64,000 bases of DNA from CAYFZR01 sp964347835 [NCBI: uncultured archaeon] (GTDB lineage: Archaea; CAYFZR01). The translations under genes were made by a program, and so were the position numbers. This document shows, in pieces, positions 1 to 7,539 of the stretch (positions within the stretch are counted from its first letter, which is position 1; the number at the start of each line of letters is the position of its first letter). Under the pieces are notes generated by a model that saw only the letters and a list, made by a program, of their open reading frames with translations, did not search any database and was not told the origin of the DNA. The stretch is taken from the NCBI GenBank assembly GCA_964347835.1, contig CAYFZR010000065.1, positions 27,464-91,463 of the forward strand, in the 5' to 3' direction.

Positions 1-171
1 ATATTAGGTCTGAGTAAGAGTGTATTTTCTGGATACCCATTCCACATAGGCACAATTTTAGGCTATTTAAACTTAAAAGAGAATGAAATAAGGACTATAT
101 TGACAATACTTATCACTAAAGAAGTTAAACTGCCACCATCAGAAGTTGAGAATTTGATTTTACTAACATAA
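1..171 (+). CDS. Probable A/V-type ATP synthase subunit C, C-terminal fragment
   Basis: The window opens inside a reading frame that runs without a stop to TAA at 169-171, giving 56 residues. It contains FHIGTILGYLNLKENEIRT followed by LPPSEVENLIL. This resembles the subunit C (AhaC/NtpC) signature in which a G-x-x-x-GYL-x-x-KE-x-E-x-R motif precedes a L-P-x-x-E segment; that protein is part of the central-stalk connection in archaeal ATP synthases. The match is from memory of the family and rests on a short fragment. The next gene is a sugar epimerase 13 bp downstream, so this is either the end of an ATPase operon or an isolated paralogue. The 5' part lies outside the window. Confidence 0.5.
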   Translation: MLGLSKSVFSGYPFHIGTILGYLNLKENEIRTILTILITKEVKLPPSEVENLILLT

Positions 172-184
172 GTATAGGGATCCT

Positions 185-1105
185 ATGAAAGAAAAAAATA
201 TCCTTGTAACAGGAGGTTGCGGATTTATAGGTTCTCACATTGCTGAATACTTTTGCGAATCGAATTATGTTACTATTGTAGATAACCTCTCAGCAGGTAG
301 TTTGGAGAACATAAAGAAATTTAAGGATAGAATTGTTTTTTTTAAGTCTGACTTGAACGATTTACCTAAATTAAACTTAGAAGATATAGATATAGTGTTT
401 CATACCGCGGCGAGCGTATCTATAGAAAAATCTATCGAGGATCCTTTATTCGATGCTCAGACAAACATATTGGGTATCTTAAATACATTAGAAATGTGCA
501 GAAAAAAGAATATAGAGAGATTTGTTTTTTCTTCCTCATCATCTGTATACGGAGATCCAACATACCTTCCTGTAGACGAAAAACATCCCTTAAATCCTAA
601 GTCTCCCTACGCGATAAGTAAAAAGACTGGAGAAGATTACTGTAAAATTTACAACGATTTGTATGGATTGAAAACTGTTTCTTTAAGATATTTCAATGTT
701 TTTGGACCTAGACAGAGAGCAAGCGACCCTTATTCCGGAGTAATACCTATATTCTTGAATAAAATTAGGGAGCAAAAAACGCTTCCCATATATGGAGATG
801 GAAATCAAACCAGAGATTTCATTCATGTTAAAGACGTTGTAAGAGCGAACATACTTGCTAGCAAATCAAAAGAGGCCACAGGAAATAAAATAAACATCGG
901 GACAGGAAAAGAAACAAGTGTAAACCAACTTGTAAAATTATTACGAGATATATCTGGAAAAGAGTTGTCTGTGGAATTTCATCCACCGAGAGAAGGTGAC
1001 ATAAGAAAGAGCGTCGCTGACGTTTCTTTAGCGAAAAAAGTTCTTAAATTTGATGTCCTTACAACGTTAAAAGAAGGGTTGACAGATTTGTGGAAAAAAA
1101 TATAA
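185..1105 (+). CDS. NAD-dependent sugar-nucleotide epimerase/dehydratase (GalE-like)
   Basis: A 306-residue extended short-chain dehydrogenase. The N-terminal Rossmann motif GGCGFIGSHIAEYF is near residue 10, the HTAASVS region follows the fourth strand, a Ser-rich SSSSSVYGDP segment is near residue 115, and the catalytic YAISK (Tyr-x-x-x-Lys) is near 142. The sugar-binding part carries FNVFGPRQ and YGDGNQTRDFIHV. Length and motifs fit UDP-glucose 4-epimerase-like enzymes making UDP-galactose or a related UDP-sugar for glycans. The exact substrate cannot be read from the sequence. The ATG follows a weak AGGGA. The gene stands apart from the other sugar-nucleotide genes at 57.6-62.4 kb. Confidence 0.88.
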   Translation: MKEKNILVTGGCGFIGSHIAEYFCESNYVTIVDNLSAGSLENIKKFKDRIVFFKSDLNDLPKLNLEDIDIVFHTAASVSIEKSIEDPLFDAQTNILGILNTLEMCRKKNIERFVFSSSSSVYGDPTYLPVDEKHPLNPKSPYAISKKTGEDYCKIYNDLYGLKTVSLRYFNVFGPRQRASDPYSGVIPIFLNKIREQKTLPIYGDGNQTRDFIHVKDVVRANILASKSKEATGNKINIGTGKETSVNQLVKLLRDISGKELSVEFHPPREGDIRKSVADVSLAKKVLKFDVLTTLKEGLTDLWKKI

Positions 1106-1149
1106 AAGAATAAAAAATGATATATATTTGTTCAAACAGATTGTCAGAC

Positions 1150-1845
1150 ATGAAAAAAGCGATTATAATCTCATTGGTCCTTTTGGCTTGTATTGGTTCT
1201 GTAAATTCTGCAGAAATCGACTCTCTCTTCGTATCAAACAATGTTGTTTACATCTTATCTGATGATACCTTAACTGCTTTAAGCGAAGATGGTATACTCC
1301 TCTGGAAAACTAGGGCTAAAAACATACTTACAAGAGCGAATGGAGTGTTGTATGTTGTTTCAGATGGTTATCTTAAAGCCTTAGATCAGTACTCTGGAGA
1401 GGAGATATGGAAACTAAATATAGTTCCCTCTTACCTCAGATACTCCAACAACTTACTCTATGCATACAATGGAGAAAAACTCAAAGTTCTGGACAAGAGA
1501 GGTTTGAGTATGTGGGAGACGGATGCTAGTTCTGAACCATTATTTTCCTCCGGAATTATATACTTAAGATCTAATGGCGAAATTTTAGCCTTAAATCAAT
1601 ATACAGGGGAAATATACTGGAGTTTTAAGGATACGGGTTATCCTCTCTTCGTATCAAATAATGTTGTTTACATCTTATCTGATGATACTTTAACTGCTTT
1701 AAGCGAAGATGGTATACTCCTCTGGAAAACTAGGGCTAAAAACATACTTACAAGAGCGAATGGAGTTTTGTATGTTGTTTCAAATGGGTATCTTAAAGCC
1801 TTAGATCAATACTCTGGAGAGGAGATATGGGAAATTCTCGTTTAG
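1150..1845 (+). CDS. Secreted PQQ-type beta-propeller repeat protein
   Basis: The product has a signal peptide (MKKAIIISLVLLACIGSVNS) followed by blades of the form LY..SDG.L.ALDQYSGEEIW, typical of PQQ/quinoprotein beta-propeller repeats. I prefer the ATG at 1150, because it starts directly with the signal peptide; an in-frame ATG at 1117 would add eleven residues. About 230 residues is too short for a full eight-blade propeller. Two 188-bp segments, 1223-1410 and 1643-1830, are about 97% identical, and the second ends seven codons after the duplicated block (ends EIWEILV). The protein is probably extracytoplasmic; no enzymatic residues are recognisable. Confidence 0.75.
   Translation: MKKAIIISLVLLACIGSVNSAEIDSLFVSNNVVYILSDDTLTALSEDGILLWKTRAKNILTRANGVLYVVSDGYLKALDQYSGEEIWKLNIVPSYLRYSNNLLYAYNGEKLKVLDKRGLSMWETDASSEPLFSSGIIYLRSNGEILALNQYTGEIYWSFKDTGYPLFVSNNVVYILSDDTLTALSEDGILLWKTRAKNILTRANGVLYVVSNGYLKALDQYSGEEIWEILV
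1223..1410 (+). repeat. 188-bp internal direct repeat, copy 1
   Basis: This segment pairs with 1643-1830 at an exact offset of 420 bp. By eye there are six differences in 188 bp, five of them synonymous (the exception changes Asp to Asn). It encodes one and a half propeller blades. Confidence 0.93.
1643..1830 (+). repeat. 188-bp internal direct repeat, copy 2
   Basis: Second copy of 1223-1410, placed at the 3' end of the propeller gene. The gene stops soon after the end of the repeat, so either the original C-terminal blades were lost or the gene grew by duplication of its first blades. Confidence 0.93.
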
Positions 1846-1935
1846 TCCCTATTTATTTCTTTTTGAGATGGAAAATTACCTAGTATTTATTTTATATTCG
1901 AAAAACGATCTTGTATCAAAGTAAAGATAATAAAA

Positions 1936-2172
1936 TTACGTTAAGATATCCATCGATTCGTAATCGTCAATGTCTTCGTAAAGCAATATCCTTGTTATAT
2001 ACGCGCGAAGTTCTTCCATTCTATGCAAAATAAATTGTACGTCTTCATGATCTCTATCCTTGACCTTTGGACTGCTGAGTATACTGATGAGAAAATTATG
2101 GCATTCCATGAGATTATTTTCTAACTCAAGCAATTTATTCAAGGTTTCGATGTACTTTAATTTATATTCCAT
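1936..2172 (-). CDS. Small helical hypothetical protein
   Basis: About 78 residues, strongly acidic and helical (YIETLNKLLELENNLMECH...). No family recognised. I chose the ATG at 2170-2172 because a GGTGTGG motif sits about 6 nt upstream; a GTG at 2181 would add three residues but overlaps that motif. The gene is transcribed alone, convergent with the propeller gene. A coiled-coil or helical-bundle fold is plausible; nothing more can be said. Confidence 0.5.
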   Translation of the reverse strand: MEYKLKYIETLNKLLELENNLMECHNFLISILSSPKVKDRDHEDVQFILHRMEELRAYITRILLYEDIDDYESMDILT

Positions 2173-2342
2173 ATACTCCACACCCTTCGTAACTATTTAT
2201 TGATTGTTTAAAGTGTTAATATATAACATTCTCGATTCTGAAATCTTTATGTACCCGTCTTCTATTGTGAGACGAGTGCTCATACGCGCAAAAATTAATA
2301 AAAAAGTAATAAAAAAAAGATTAAAAGAGATTTAAGACGTAA

Positions 2343-2852
2343 TTATTGGCCTTCATCCTTACTTTTAGTATCCTCTTTTACAATCTTTATCCTTACTGGT
2401 ATTCTGGGATGCTTTATCTCTCCTTCTTCATCCAGGTATCTGTCTAGGTCTACTAACTTGTTTAATTTTTGTTCAATGTTTCCTACCGTCTTTTTCATGA
2501 GCTCCACTGGAGGGATCGCCTCATAAATATATGGCTTTTTGCCTACTTTTTCTGTTTCCGCCTTTTCTCTCCTGACAACTCCCATATCATGAAGGTCAAC
2601 CAATGCTTCTCTTACGCTGCTCGGATACAAGATGGTACCTTTCGCAATCTCCTGAGAAGTCGCCTTTCCAAATTTTCTAAGATATAAGTATATCTTAGCC
2701 TTGGTCTCTGTATTCAGGAAAAAAACCAATAGGTCAACAAAAGGCTTATCTATGTTGTCCAATCCATGTTTAAATCTCTCTTTACGTTCTTCTAACTTCA
2801 AACCTTCCTTTATTTTCTCCTTGTCAACTTCAATTTTAACTTTCGTTTTCAT
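2343..2852 (-). CDS. Winged-helix transcriptional regulator (ArsR/TrmB-like)
   Basis: About 169 residues. After a charged N-terminus, residues 45-110 form a winged-helix DNA-binding domain: TKAKIYLYLRKFGKATSQEIAKG is the helix-turn-helix entry, followed by SSVREALVDLHDMGVV. A helical tail (VGNIEQKLNKLVDLDRYLDEE) could dimerise. The ATG at 2850-2852 follows AAAGGGG; a longer frame reaching 2888 would run through the promoter inverted repeat and is unlikely. Two inverted repeats containing TTGTCC/GGACAA lie just upstream, one over the predicted transcription start, which suggests autorepression and shared control of the divergent small membrane gene at 2958. Confidence 0.75.
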   Translation of the reverse strand: MKTKVKIEVDKEKIKEGLKLEERKERFKHGLDNIDKPFVDLLVFFLNTETKAKIYLYLRKFGKATSQEIAKGTILYPSSVREALVDLHDMGVVRREKAETEKVGKKPYIYEAIPPVELMKKTVGNIEQKLNKLVDLDRYLDEEGEIKHPRIPVRIKIVKEDTKSKDEGQ

Positions 2853-2867
2853 ACTTACCCCTTTATA

Positions 2868-2888
2868 TTGTCCTTTTCTATAGGACAA
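2868..2888. promoter_or_regulatory. Inverted-repeat operator candidate 1
   Basis: TTGTCCT (2868-2874), 7 nt spacer, AGGACAA (2882-2888): perfect 7-bp arms. On the minus strand it lies about 25 nt downstream of a TATA box at about 2889-2899, so it would cover the transcription start of the winged-helix gene. Confidence 0.6.
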
Positions 2889-2922
2889 AATATATATACT
2901 CCTTAATAAATCTTCCTATTAT

Positions 2923-2942
2923 GCCCTATTAAATAGGACAAA
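2923..2942. promoter_or_regulatory. Inverted-repeat operator candidate 2
   Basis: CCTATT-A-AATAGG (2925-2937) is a perfect palindrome, extended to GGACAA on the right and a near-match GCCC on the left. It shares the GGACAA half-site with the repeat at 2868-2888 and lies just before the ribosome-binding site of the gene at 2958. The two sites flank the shared TATA region. Confidence 0.55.
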
Positions 2943-2957
2943 TTAGGAGGTAAGATA

Positions 2958-3149
2958 TTGAAAAATACGTTTAAGTATAAGATAATCTTGCTCCTTGTAT
3001 CGACTCTCATAGCTGCTTTACTAATAGAATTAGAGTTATTTAAGTTAATACTCTATGCTATATTGATTTATGTAATATTCATCTGGCTTAATGGTCAAAT
3101 TTTTAAATATAAAAGTAAAAATTGGTTTTTTGTTTCAAGAAAACCATAA
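2958..3149 (+). CDS. Small two-helix membrane protein
   Basis: 63 residues starting at TTG, directed by a strong TTAGGAGG 8 nt upstream. Two hydrophobic helices (IILLLVSTLIAALLIE and LILYAILIYVIFIWLNG) are followed by a basic tail, so the C-terminus is probably cytoplasmic. No family recognised. It is divergent from the winged-helix regulator and shares its operator region, so it may be the regulated partner. Confidence 0.6.
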   Translation: MKNTFKYKIILLLVSTLIAALLIELELFKLILYAILIYVIFIWLNGQIFKYKSKNWFFVSRKP

Positions 3150-3463
3150 ATACATGTATTGGTCTTGATTTTCATAATGTCTTTTTGGAGTTGGCTATTG
3201 TTTAATTATGTTATCAGATAACTATATGCCTAATTATAATAGATTTGGAACTAATTTGGGACAAAAAAGGTCTAATTCTGGAAAATTTATTTCAACAGGT
3301 ACATTTATGGTAACTTAGGGGGCTGGGAAAAAATCTGGACTCCTACCTTTTCCCCTCAGGTGAAATACAAGACCCCTTTCCCCCTAAAATCCGCCATTTC
3401 GCCACCAATTCCGTCCCCAGCTCCCCATAAATTATGAAATTGGAATAGAGAGAGTGATTATAG
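3150..3463. other. Intergenic region with C-rich island
   Basis: No convincing gene. The first half is AT-rich. From about 3318 to 3430 base composition changes: runs of C (TTTTCCCC, CCCCTTTCCCCCT, CCCCAGCTCCCC) after GGGGGCTGGG. Reading frames on both strands across it are interrupted or low-complexity. It could hold a leader, a small RNA or decayed sequence. Confidence 0.4.
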
Positions 3464-3706
3464 GTGACAAATACTGAGAGAAAAGAAATAAAACCCCAAA
3501 AGGTTGAAAAAACATGTTCAACAAATTTCTGTCCACTCAGCAGGAAAGATTCATTGTTTATTATTATTGCTGGATTCATTTTGATTTTTATTGATAATCC
3601 TTATACAAGGTTTGTGGGATTTTTCCTTTTAGTAAGTGCATATATTCTGCCCTTAATAAAGCATTATATAAAATCCCGAAAACCACAAATTTACGACTCT
3701 GTATAG
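3464..3706 (+). CDS. Small membrane protein, two transmembrane segments
   Basis: 80 residues from GTG. A hydrophilic N-terminal 28 residues with two cysteines (CSTNFCPL) precedes helices DSLFIIIAGFILIFIDN and FVGFFLLVSAYILPLI, and a short basic C-terminus follows. No family recognised. The ribosome-binding site (GAGAGAG) is moderate. It converges on the PfpI-like gene. Confidence 0.5.
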   Translation: MTNTERKEIKPQKVEKTCSTNFCPLSRKDSLFIIIAGFILIFIDNPYTRFVGFFLLVSAYILPLIKHYIKSRKPQIYDSV

Positions 3707-3720
3707 TGATGAATTTTATT

Positions 3721-4263
3721 TCATTCGTACATAAATCCTTCTTCTGGATACTTTAAAGCGTTAATGATCTCTCTACAGAAATCTGGGAGATCGTTAGGCT
3801 TTCGAGAGGTAATCAGGTTACCATCAACTACCACAGGTTTATCCAAATATTCAGCGCCCGCATTCACGACATCATCTTTTATCGCGATAAAGCAAGTAGC
3901 TTTTTTGCCTTTCAAAACTCCCGCAGAGACTAGAACGGAAGGACCGTGGCAGATGGCAGCAACTACTTTTCCAGAATCATTCATTTCTTTCACAAAATTA
4001 ACAAGTTCAGGATATCTTCTCATGCGATCCGGTGCCCAACCTCCAGGGATAACCACTGCATCAAAATCCTTTGACTCAAAGTCTTTTATTTTTCCGTCAA
4101 CAGTTACTGGATATCCGTGCTTGCTGTAATAGACTTCTTCTCCAACTCCAACTACTGTAACCTCCGCTCCAGCCTCAATAAGTCTTAATTTAGGATACCA
4201 GAGTTCTAAATCTTCGTAGTCATTTTCTGCCAACAATATAACTCGTCTCTTTGAAAGCTCCAT
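3721..4263 (-). CDS. DJ-1/PfpI family protein
   Basis: 180 residues covering the whole family domain. The nucleophile-elbow motif VAAICHGPS contains the cysteine near residue 108 followed by His; the conserved acidic residue of the family is in the N-terminal AENDYEDLE segment, and the VIPGGWAPDRMRRYPE loop is typical. Members act as cysteine peptidases (Pyrococcus PfpI) or as deglycases/chaperones against carbonyl stress. Which activity applies cannot be told. ATG start; transcribed alone. Confidence 0.9.
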   Translation of the reverse strand: MELSKRRVILLAENDYEDLELWYPKLRLIEAGAEVTVVGVGEEVYYSKHGYPVTVDGKIKDFESKDFDAVVIPGGWAPDRMRRYPELVNFVKEMNDSGKVVAAICHGPSVLVSAGVLKGKKATCFIAIKDDVVNAGAEYLDKPVVVDGNLITSRKPNDLPDFCREIINALKYPEEGFMYE

Positions 4264-4350
4264 TTTGATTTCCCAAAAATTTTGGGAATAAACACTATAA
4301 ATATTTTACACAATTCGATTTTAATTGGATACAAGTTACGAAGCGAAGAG

Positions 4351-4524
4351 CTAACCTAACTTTAAATTCCAATTTATCTTGAAGCGCTGCCCGCACTGGG
4401 GACAGATTAACACTATCTCGTAATAATCTTCCCTTTTAATGAAGGAGACGTGAAAACCCTTGTCGTAACCGCAGGAATCGCAGGTATGGAACTCTTTTTC
4501 AATCTTTTTCTCTCTGATGTCCAT
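4351..4524 (-). CDS. 57-residue zinc-ribbon protein
   Basis: Small gene, reading ATG at 4522-4524 to TAG at 4351-4353. The protein has two CxxC pairs (HTCDSCGYD near residue 15 and LICPQCGQR near 43) separated by about 25 residues, a classic zinc ribbon, ending in RFKINWNLKLG. It starts 10 nt after the stop of the bactofilin-like gene upstream, and a GAGG in that junction serves as its ribosome-binding site, so the two are an operon. The function is unknown; single-domain archaeal zinc ribbons often bind nucleic acid or act as transcription-related adaptors. Confidence 0.75.
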   Translation of the reverse strand: MDIREKKIEKEFHTCDSCGYDKGFHVSFIKREDYYEIVLICPQCGQRFKINWNLKLG

Positions 4525-4534
4525 GTCTCAATCC

Positions 4535-5680
4535 TCAAGAGGACTTCCTTCCTCTAAATTCCATATACAAACTGTAATTGGTTATTAAAATAGCCCCCAG
4601 TCCAAAGATAATGGCAAAAAAGCTGATTATGCCTCCCAAATAAGGAATCCAAGTAACGAATAACAGTATGAAAAGCCCTAGTAAAAGTCCCCAGTACTGA
4701 GACGGGGTCTTCTCTTTGTAAAGCCGTTTAAGTGTCTCGTTTCCGATTAACAACCCTACGTAGATCTTACTGATGTAAAGAGTTATTATATAAAGTGCAA
4801 GAACTATCAAGGCCACAGGAATACCTACGATTGTTATCATAAGTATGAAGCTTGTTATAGGAATAATAAACAAAGCTATAAAACCTACGATGCCGGTTTT
4901 CAATGGAGAAGTTAAAATCGTATTCGTTATATTGGATGAAACATCAGGAACGAAATAGATTAAAAGCGCCCCTAAAATCAATAACCATGTAAGCCCCAGT
5001 AATTTACCTAAGATTGTGCCTCCAATTCCTTTCTTCGGTTTTGCTGGTTTTTCTACAATTGTTGGTATAATTTTTCCATGAACGACAGCGCCTTCTTGAA
5101 TAACTACCTCTTTTTGGCTTTTATATTTCAAGTTTCCCCCAATATCTGCAGAAGAAGAAAGAGTCAGACTATCACATTCCAAGGAAACGTCTCTTCCCAC
5201 TTTTCCATTTAATCGAAATTCTTCTCCACCACCTCTCAAGTCTCTTCCAACATCTCCGTTTATAACAATTTTACCTCCACCTACTATCAGGTCTCTACCA
5301 GTTTTTCCATTGATCTCCAAAGTTCCTCCGGCCAAGAAAGAATCGCCAATTACATCGGAACCAATCCTTACGTTGCCTCCCGCTGCTTTTAAATTATCTT
5401 TGACCGGGCTTTCAACGATAACAGTCCCTCCAAAAGCGAAGAGACTTCCGGACACATTGCCGTTTTGAATTATGGTTCCCGCAAATGCATAAACATCGCC
5501 ATCCACGGTTCCTTCAATTGTGACGTATCCTCCAAAGAGATAGACATCATCTTCTATTGTCTGATCTTTGGCTATAGTAACAGTTTCTTCGGAAATAAAC
5601 TCAGCGGCCGTAGATAATGATATTAAGATAAATATCGAAAAAATTGAGAATAATAGCAATTTATTTTTTAGTCTCATCAT
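4535..5680 (-). CDS. Polymer-forming (bactofilin-like) membrane protein
   Basis: 381 residues: signal peptide or first helix (residues 5-26), then about 180 residues of short beta-helix repeats with recurrent G-D-V-x-x-x-GG and 'GDVGRDL.GGG' spacing (residues 35-215), then three or four transmembrane helices (about 225-375) containing LTWLLILGALLIYFVP and PLKTGIVGFIALFIIP. This matches archaeal and bacterial membrane proteins with an extracytoplasmic polymer-forming bactofilin-like domain, thought to form scaffolds at the cell surface. It precedes the zinc-ribbon gene by 10 nt. GGTGAAAT before the ATG supports the start. Confidence 0.8.
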   Translation of the reverse strand: MMRLKNKLLLFSIFSIFILISLSTAAEFISEETVTIAKDQTIEDDVYLFGGYVTIEGTVDGDVYAFAGTIIQNGNVSGSLFAFGGTVIVESPVKDNLKAAGGNVRIGSDVIGDSFLAGGTLEINGKTGRDLIVGGGKIVINGDVGRDLRGGGEEFRLNGKVGRDVSLECDSLTLSSSADIGGNLKYKSQKEVVIQEGAVVHGKIIPTIVEKPAKPKKGIGGTILGKLLGLTWLLILGALLIYFVPDVSSNITNTILTSPLKTGIVGFIALFIIPITSFILMITIVGIPVALIVLALYIITLYISKIYVGLLIGNETLKRLYKEKTPSQYWGLLLGLFILLFVTWIPYLGGIISFFAIIFGLGAILITNYSLYMEFRGRKSS

Positions 5681-5748
5681 ATTTCACCATTTTTACTGAC
5701 GATTCTAATTATCCATATATATTTTTTGGACGGGTCAAAAAAAATAAC

Positions 5749-6147
5749 TTAAAAAGTAATAATTGGGATGTCTAATGTAGAACTTATTTTTTCTACAATC
5801 ATCTTTCTTTTCTTTGATATTATTATTGCGTCGACTTTTCTTTGACTCAGATATTTCATAACAGCCTGAACGTACATTAATGGATTTAATAGGTTGCATT
5901 CTCGAATTACACAACCTACAACGTTACGGAAATCCAATACAACGTCCTCAAATGCCCTAAAAATGTCTAAAGATACTGGATCCTTTCCTCCATGAAGAAT
6001 GAGTATGTCTAGAAGTTCTCCTTCCACGATCATCTCGTATATCTCATCAAAGACGTCAATCCCCTGTACAGAATCAATTATGCATAGATACCTTCCCTTC
6101 ATCTGAGGATGAAGCAGATTTTCCTCAATTCTCTCCACCGATATCAT
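5749..6147 (-). CDS. Conserved-looking hypothetical protein
   Basis: 132 residues with alternating beta/alpha character (YLCIIDSVQGIDVFDEIYEMIVEG, LDILILHGGKD, VDAIIISKKRKMIVEKI, IPIITF). It looks like a compact Rossmann-type fold, but I recognise no family, nucleotide-binding loop or catalytic motif. ATG start; alone, with 234 bp of intergenic DNA on its 5' side. Confidence 0.6.
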   Translation of the reverse strand: MISVERIEENLLHPQMKGRYLCIIDSVQGIDVFDEIYEMIVEGELLDILILHGGKDPVSLDIFRAFEDVVLDFRNVVGCVIRECNLLNPLMYVQAVMKYLSQRKVDAIIISKKRKMIVEKISSTLDIPIITF

Positions 6148-6298
6148 ACAAGTAATACTATGCGATTCGAAGAATTTAAAATTTTAGTAAACAGATATGG
6201 GGTATAATTCCCAAAAATAGTATTCAAAAGAAGTTAAATACAATATGAACAAATATGTAACAAAATTTACAAAATTGATCGGGTAAATAAGTTTCCTC

Positions 6299-6314
6299 AA
6301 AATTGTACAATTTT
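6299..6314. promoter_or_regulatory. 16-bp perfect palindrome
   Basis: AAAATTGTACAATTTT lies between the stop of the DUF371 gene and the start of the gene at 5749-6147, about 150 bp upstream of the latter. It could be an operator, but distance and AT content leave this uncertain. Confidence 0.3.
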
Positions 6315-6381
6315 TCATCAAATTTTATCTCTTCTAGAACTGCGAATAGAGCGATTCAAGAGGCTTAGTCCAACTATTTTT

Positions 6382-6816
6382 TTATTTAAAAAATTCTGGG
6401 TAAATATTTATTCTTATCTCCATTGGCATCTCTTCCTTTAATAACTCAATGATTCTCCTATCGATGTCGCAGGCCGCTTTATTCGACTCTATCATCAGAG
6501 TTCTTCCGCACGTAAATTTACTTCTCCTTACAACCATAGAATTTTTATCAGAGTAGGTTAGGTTTTGATGTCCTCTGCCCCCAACAACTTCAAAATAGTC
6601 CCCTACATGCAGTATTAACTCTATTCTTGTGTTACTCGATTTTACAACTTCTTTTATTTCTTCGCTGAACTCATTTAAAGCATGACTGGCCCTAAGGGCG
6701 ATTATACAATCTGCTTTCTTTGTCATGTTTTTGTCCTTTGTTATTTCAAATGTAGAGCGATGATTAGCCGTTATGTTTTTATGGCCGATCGCATAGATTT
6801 TTAGTTGATGCTTCAT
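6382..6816 (-). CDS. DUF371 family archaeal protein
   Basis: 144 residues. The run IYAIGHKNITANHRSTFEITKD then KADCIIALRASHALNEF is the hallmark N-terminus of DUF371, followed by ILHVGDYFEVVGGRGHQNLTYSD and a basic CGRTLMIESNKAACDIDRRI. The family is widespread in archaea and has no assigned function. ATG start; upstream DNA towards the divergent zinc-finger gene is AT-rich with TATA-like sequence. Confidence 0.82.
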   Translation of the reverse strand: MKHQLKIYAIGHKNITANHRSTFEITKDKNMTKKADCIIALRASHALNEFSEEIKEVVKSSNTRIELILHVGDYFEVVGGRGHQNLTYSDKNSMVVRRSKFTCGRTLMIESNKAACDIDRRIIELLKEEMPMEIRINIYPEFFK

Positions 6817-6927
6817 TTTCCACTTTCCTCATCTTTCCTATTTTAAAAGTGGTTATTTTAGAGGATAGTTATTTTATAAGTAAGACGTTTATACCGGGAT
6901 TGTATAAATTTATCATGGCGTGATAAG

Positions 6928-7539
6928 TTGTATTTCACCTGCCCAAGTTGCTCTCCTTATGAAGAGTTATTACACGAAATAATTGAGGATAAAAGCAAAG
7001 GATCTGTAAAACAGATCTTGATGAGATGCTCTAAATGTAATACCGTTCACAAGATATCTCTTACTGAAGAGAAAGTGAATCCTGTAAAAACAATAATAAG
7101 CAAAGGAAAAGAGTCTATAAGAACTACTCTTTATCTGACAAGTGATTATCTTAATAAAGAGTTATCTATAGGAGACAGACTAGAATTAGATGAGTCTTTA
7201 ATAATCTCTGCCATTGAGAATAAAAATAGAAAACGCGTAAAGAGGGCAGATATTAAAGATATCGGAGTTTTATGGTGTAAAATTAAAGATTCTTCTATAA
7301 ATATTACGATCAATCTTGGAAAGTATACGAAGAGTTTTAGAGTAAAAACGAATCCTGAAGACGTATTTAAAATAGGGGATGTTTACAAGATCGATAATCT
7401 TAACTTTATTGTACATGCAATAAGAGCAGGAGGTTCTACAAAGCGATATGGACAGTTCTCGGCTGAGAATATCGAAAGAATATACGGCAGGATAACCCCT
7501 ATCAAAGCGACAAAAATACTGGACGTGACAGAACCTTGA
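6928..7539 (+). CDS. HVO_0476-type zinc-finger protein
   Basis: 203 residues starting at TTG. Zinc-binding pairs CPSCS (residues 4-8) and CSKC (about 35-38) flank a helical segment; the rest is a beta-rich domain ending in GRITPIKATKILDV. This architecture resembles the archaeal 'HVO_0476 family zinc finger protein', of unknown role. The stop overlaps the start of pcm by 4 nt (TTGA), so the two genes are translationally coupled. Confidence 0.7.
   Translation: MYFTCPSCSPYEELLHEIIEDKSKGSVKQILMRCSKCNTVHKISLTEEKVNPVKTIISKGKESIRTTLYLTSDYLNKELSIGDRLELDESLIISAIENKNRKRVKRADIKDIGVLWCKIKDSSINITINLGKYTKSFRVKTNPEDVFKIGDVYKIDNLNFIVHAIRAGGSTKRYGQFSAENIERIYGRITPIKATKILDVTEP

Noticed and set aside
1-171. 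First reading frame as a non-coding leader of the epimerase gene
   Set aside because: It is open to the window edge and its peptide fits an ATPase subunit C pattern.
3343-3579. 78-codon minus-strand frame antisense to the gene at 3464
   Set aside because: It overlaps a better-supported gene and spans the C-rich island; no start signal.
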